Origin: Prevotella pectinovora
Lineage (GTDB): Bacteria; Bacteroidota; Bacteroidia; Bacteroidales; Bacteroidaceae
Length of the DNA stretch: 64,000 nucleotides
NCBI RefSeq assembly: GCF_000834015.1
Contig: NZ_JXQI01000025.1
Location: forward strand, 1-64,000
Direction: 5' to 3'
The notes under the pieces are model-generated. The model saw only the letters and a program-made list of their open reading frames with translations. It was not told the DNA's origin and searched no databases. This document shows, one piece after another, positions 62,564 through 64,000 of the stretch; position 1 is the first letter of the stretch, and every line of letters starts with the position of its first letter. A program made the translations under genes and the position numbers.

Positions 62564-62746
62564 CCCAAATCGGTCATTATGGCTTGTTTGGATTTTGTTT
62601 TTTAGAAGAGTGGATTTTGTTTGGCTTTTAATGAGTAATAGCGAGCTATTGCGAATTAAAAACGGACAAAAGACGCCTTATAAAAAGCAAAAGACTGCAA
62701 GCAGTTAGTAAAATAATATATTTAACGGCCTAATGACCGATTTGGG
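62564..62746 (+). mobile_element. MITE copy 4, 183 bp
   Basis: The left end CCCAAATCGGTCATTAT and right end CTAATGACCGATTTGGG show one mismatch. The flanks ATAAT (62559-62563) and ATAAA (62747-62751) are a 4-of-5 target duplication. It inserted at the stop codon of the preceding gene without altering its last residues. Confidence 0.9.
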
Positions 62747-62798
62747 ATAAAAGGCAAGGCGGAAAACGAATAAAAGGGAAATTTCTCCGTTATTATAA

Positions 62799-62827
62799 TT
62801 GATGATGGAATAAATTTGCTACATTTG
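62799..62827 (+). promoter_or_regulatory. dxs promoter
   Basis: A TTG at 62799-62801 and TACATTTG at 62820-62827 are separated by 18 bases, matching the Bacteroidetes -33/-7 pattern. The ATG is 91 bases further on. Confidence 0.6.
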
Positions 62828-62918
62828 CAATTTGTAATCCGGCTTTGCGTGGATTATCGCGCACAAGTAATTCGTATCACACCATAAAAGAAAAAACTCT
62901 CTGACAGAACAGTATATC

Positions 62919-64000
62919 ATGAAGGAAGACAACAAGGACAATATTCTCAAACGCATAAAATACCCCGATGAACTGAGAAAACTGCCTGTGGAGCAGTTGC
63001 CGGAGGTATGCGATGAGTTGAGGGCAGACATCCTGAAGGAACTGTCGGTGAATCCCGGACACCTCGCTTCGAGTCTCGGTGCGGTGGAGATGACCGTAGC
63101 TCTACACTATGTGTTCAACACGCCGTATGACAGACTCGTATGGGACGTGGGCCATCAGGCTTACGGACATAAGATTCTCACGGGCAGACTCGACAGTTTC
63201 TGCACCAACCGTAAACTCGGCGGACTGCGACCGTTCCCCTCACCGGAGGAGAGCGAGTATGACTCTTTCATGTGCGGACACGCATCAAACTCCATATCGG
63301 CGGCGCTCGGAATGGCGGTGGCTGCCAGGCAGACGGGCCACGACGACAGACACGTGGTGGCGATAATCGGCGATGGAGCGATGAGCGGCGGACTGGCTTT
63401 CGAGGGACTCAACAACGTGTCGACGACGCCAAACGACATGATAATCATCCTCAACGACAATAATATGAGCATCGACCGCAGCGTGGGCGGAATGAAGCAG
63501 TATCTGTTGAGGCTCAACATCAGCGAGACTTACAACAAACTGAGATATAAGGCTGCCAAATGGCTGCACTCCAATGGTATGCTCGATGACGAGAGACGCA
63601 AAGGCATCATACGGCTGAGCAATGCGCTGAAGTCGGCGATAAGCCATCAGCAGAACATCTTCGAGGGGATGAACATACGGTATTTCGGACCCTTCGACGG
63701 ACACAACGTGGTGGAGCTTGTGCGCACGCTGCGCCAGCTGAAAGAGATGAAAGGACCGAAGCTGCTGCATCTGCACACCATAAAAGGACACGGATACGCA
63801 CCGGCTGAAAAGGCCGCCACCATCTGGCATGCTCCTGGCAAATTCGACCTCGACACAGGGCAGCGCATAAAGACGGAGGACGGCACCGAACCGGCAAAGT
63901 TCCAGGACGTGTTCGGCAACACGCTTCTCGAACTCGCCAGAGAGAACAAGCGCATCGTGGGAGTGACGCCGGCGATGCCTACGGGATGCTCGCTGAACAT
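62919..64000 (+). CDS. dxs: 1-deoxy-D-xylulose-5-phosphate synthase, N-terminal part (cut by window edge)
   Basis: The first 360 codons are visible. The thiamine-diphosphate domain has [20 protein letters not shown] and [12 protein letters not shown], the TPP-binding [15 protein letters not shown] followed by ILNDNNMSI, and the [12 protein letters not shown] end. Dxs joins pyruvate and glyceraldehyde-3-phosphate in the first step of the MEP isoprenoid pathway; it supplies the undecaprenyl carrier also needed for capsule synthesis. The transketolase and C-terminal domains lie beyond the window. The start at 62919 gives the expected N-terminus. Confidence 0.93.
   Translation, partial: MKEDNKDNILKRIKYPDELRKLPVEQLPEVCDELRADILKELSVNPGHLASSLGAVEMTVALHYVFNTPYDRLVWDVGHQAYGHKILTGRLDSFCTNRKLGGLRPFPSPEESEYDSFMCGHASNSISAALGMAVAARQTGHDDRHVVAIIGDGAMSGGLAFEGLNNVSTTPNDMIIILNDNNMSIDRSVGGMKQYLLRLNISETYNKLRYKAAKWLHSNGMLDDERRKGIIRLSNALKSAISHQQNIFEGMNIRYFGPFDGHNVVELVRTLRQLKEMKGPKLLHLHTIKGHGYAPAEKAATIWHAPGKFDLDTGQRIKTEDGTEPAKFQDVFGNTLLELARENKRIVGVTPAMPTGCSLN

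Noticed and set aside
61578-62577. Two overlapping minus-strand frames over the nitronate monooxygenase-like gene
   Set aside because: They are antisense to a clear flavoprotein and show no domain.

Overview
The window comes from a member of the Bacteroidales, most likely a Prevotella/Segatella- or Bacteroides-like gut or oral species. The support is the repeated promoter signature TAnnTTTG (-7) with an upstream TTG/TTTG (-33) ahead of many genes, a UpxY-like NusG paralogue heading a capsule locus, IS982-type transposase remnants, and C-rich palindromic repeats of a kind seen in this phylum. Most of the window is AT-rich accessory DNA. Only the last ~6 kb (esterase, nitronate monooxygenase-like protein, Dxs) looks like ordinary, more GC-rich chromosome.

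Layout. (1) 1-158: tail of an IS982 transposase. (2) 315-7567: a minus-strand cluster of WYL regulator, three separate PD-(D/E)XK-like proteins, a short sigma-70 factor lacking region 3, an RNase J-like metallo-beta-lactamase protein, an unknown 109-aa protein, a secreted protein and a metallophosphoesterase. A divergent pair (7724-8811) includes a small protein resembling the C-terminal part of DNA polymerase III alpha. I see no described system with this composition. (3) 9060-12622: mobile-element debris (serine recombinase tail, membrane/coiled-coil protein, Fic protein, mobilisation-type tail). (4) 12625-22272: a Wadjet (JetABCD) anti-plasmid operon carrying an upstream AlbA_2/Schlafen-type protein, a downstream HNH nuclease, a broken VbhA-like antitoxin, and an upstream XRE regulator with a large palindromic operator. 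(5) 22691-25783: an AbiL/RloAB-like ATPase-Toprim pair and an unknown protein, followed by an orphan 5S rRNA gene.

(6) 27370-55801: a capsular/exopolysaccharide locus. It runs from a promoter and long leader through UpxY, UDP-glucose dehydrogenase, a nonsense-mutated UDP-glucuronate epimerase, a flippase, a FrhB-like protein, pyruvyl transferase, glycosyltransferases, a Wzy-like polymerase, acetyltransferase, CapA-like and TupA-like proteins, and a DegT aminotransferase, to an initiating sugar-phosphate transferase. Three cargo modules are lodged in it: a HEPN / HsdS-like / SMC-type ATPase trio (36110-40018), a KAP NTPase (41173-43635), and an ATPase + PD-(D/E)XK-like pair (49928-51773) that sits between a duplicated 5' piece of a glycosyltransferase gene and the intact gene. 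The capsule locus therefore doubles as a defence island.

(7) 56099-64000: SF2 helicase, radical SAM/SPASM protein, acetylxylan-esterase-like protein, nitronate monooxygenase/FabK-like protein and the first 360 codons of dxs.

Repeats tie the window together. A ~183-bp MITE with 17-bp termini and 5-bp target duplications occurs four times (once splitting a DUF559 gene). A 97-bp repeat occurs twice. A putative structured RNA/terminator module occurs twice with covarying stems. C-rich palindromes have inserted in frame into sugar-nucleotide genes.
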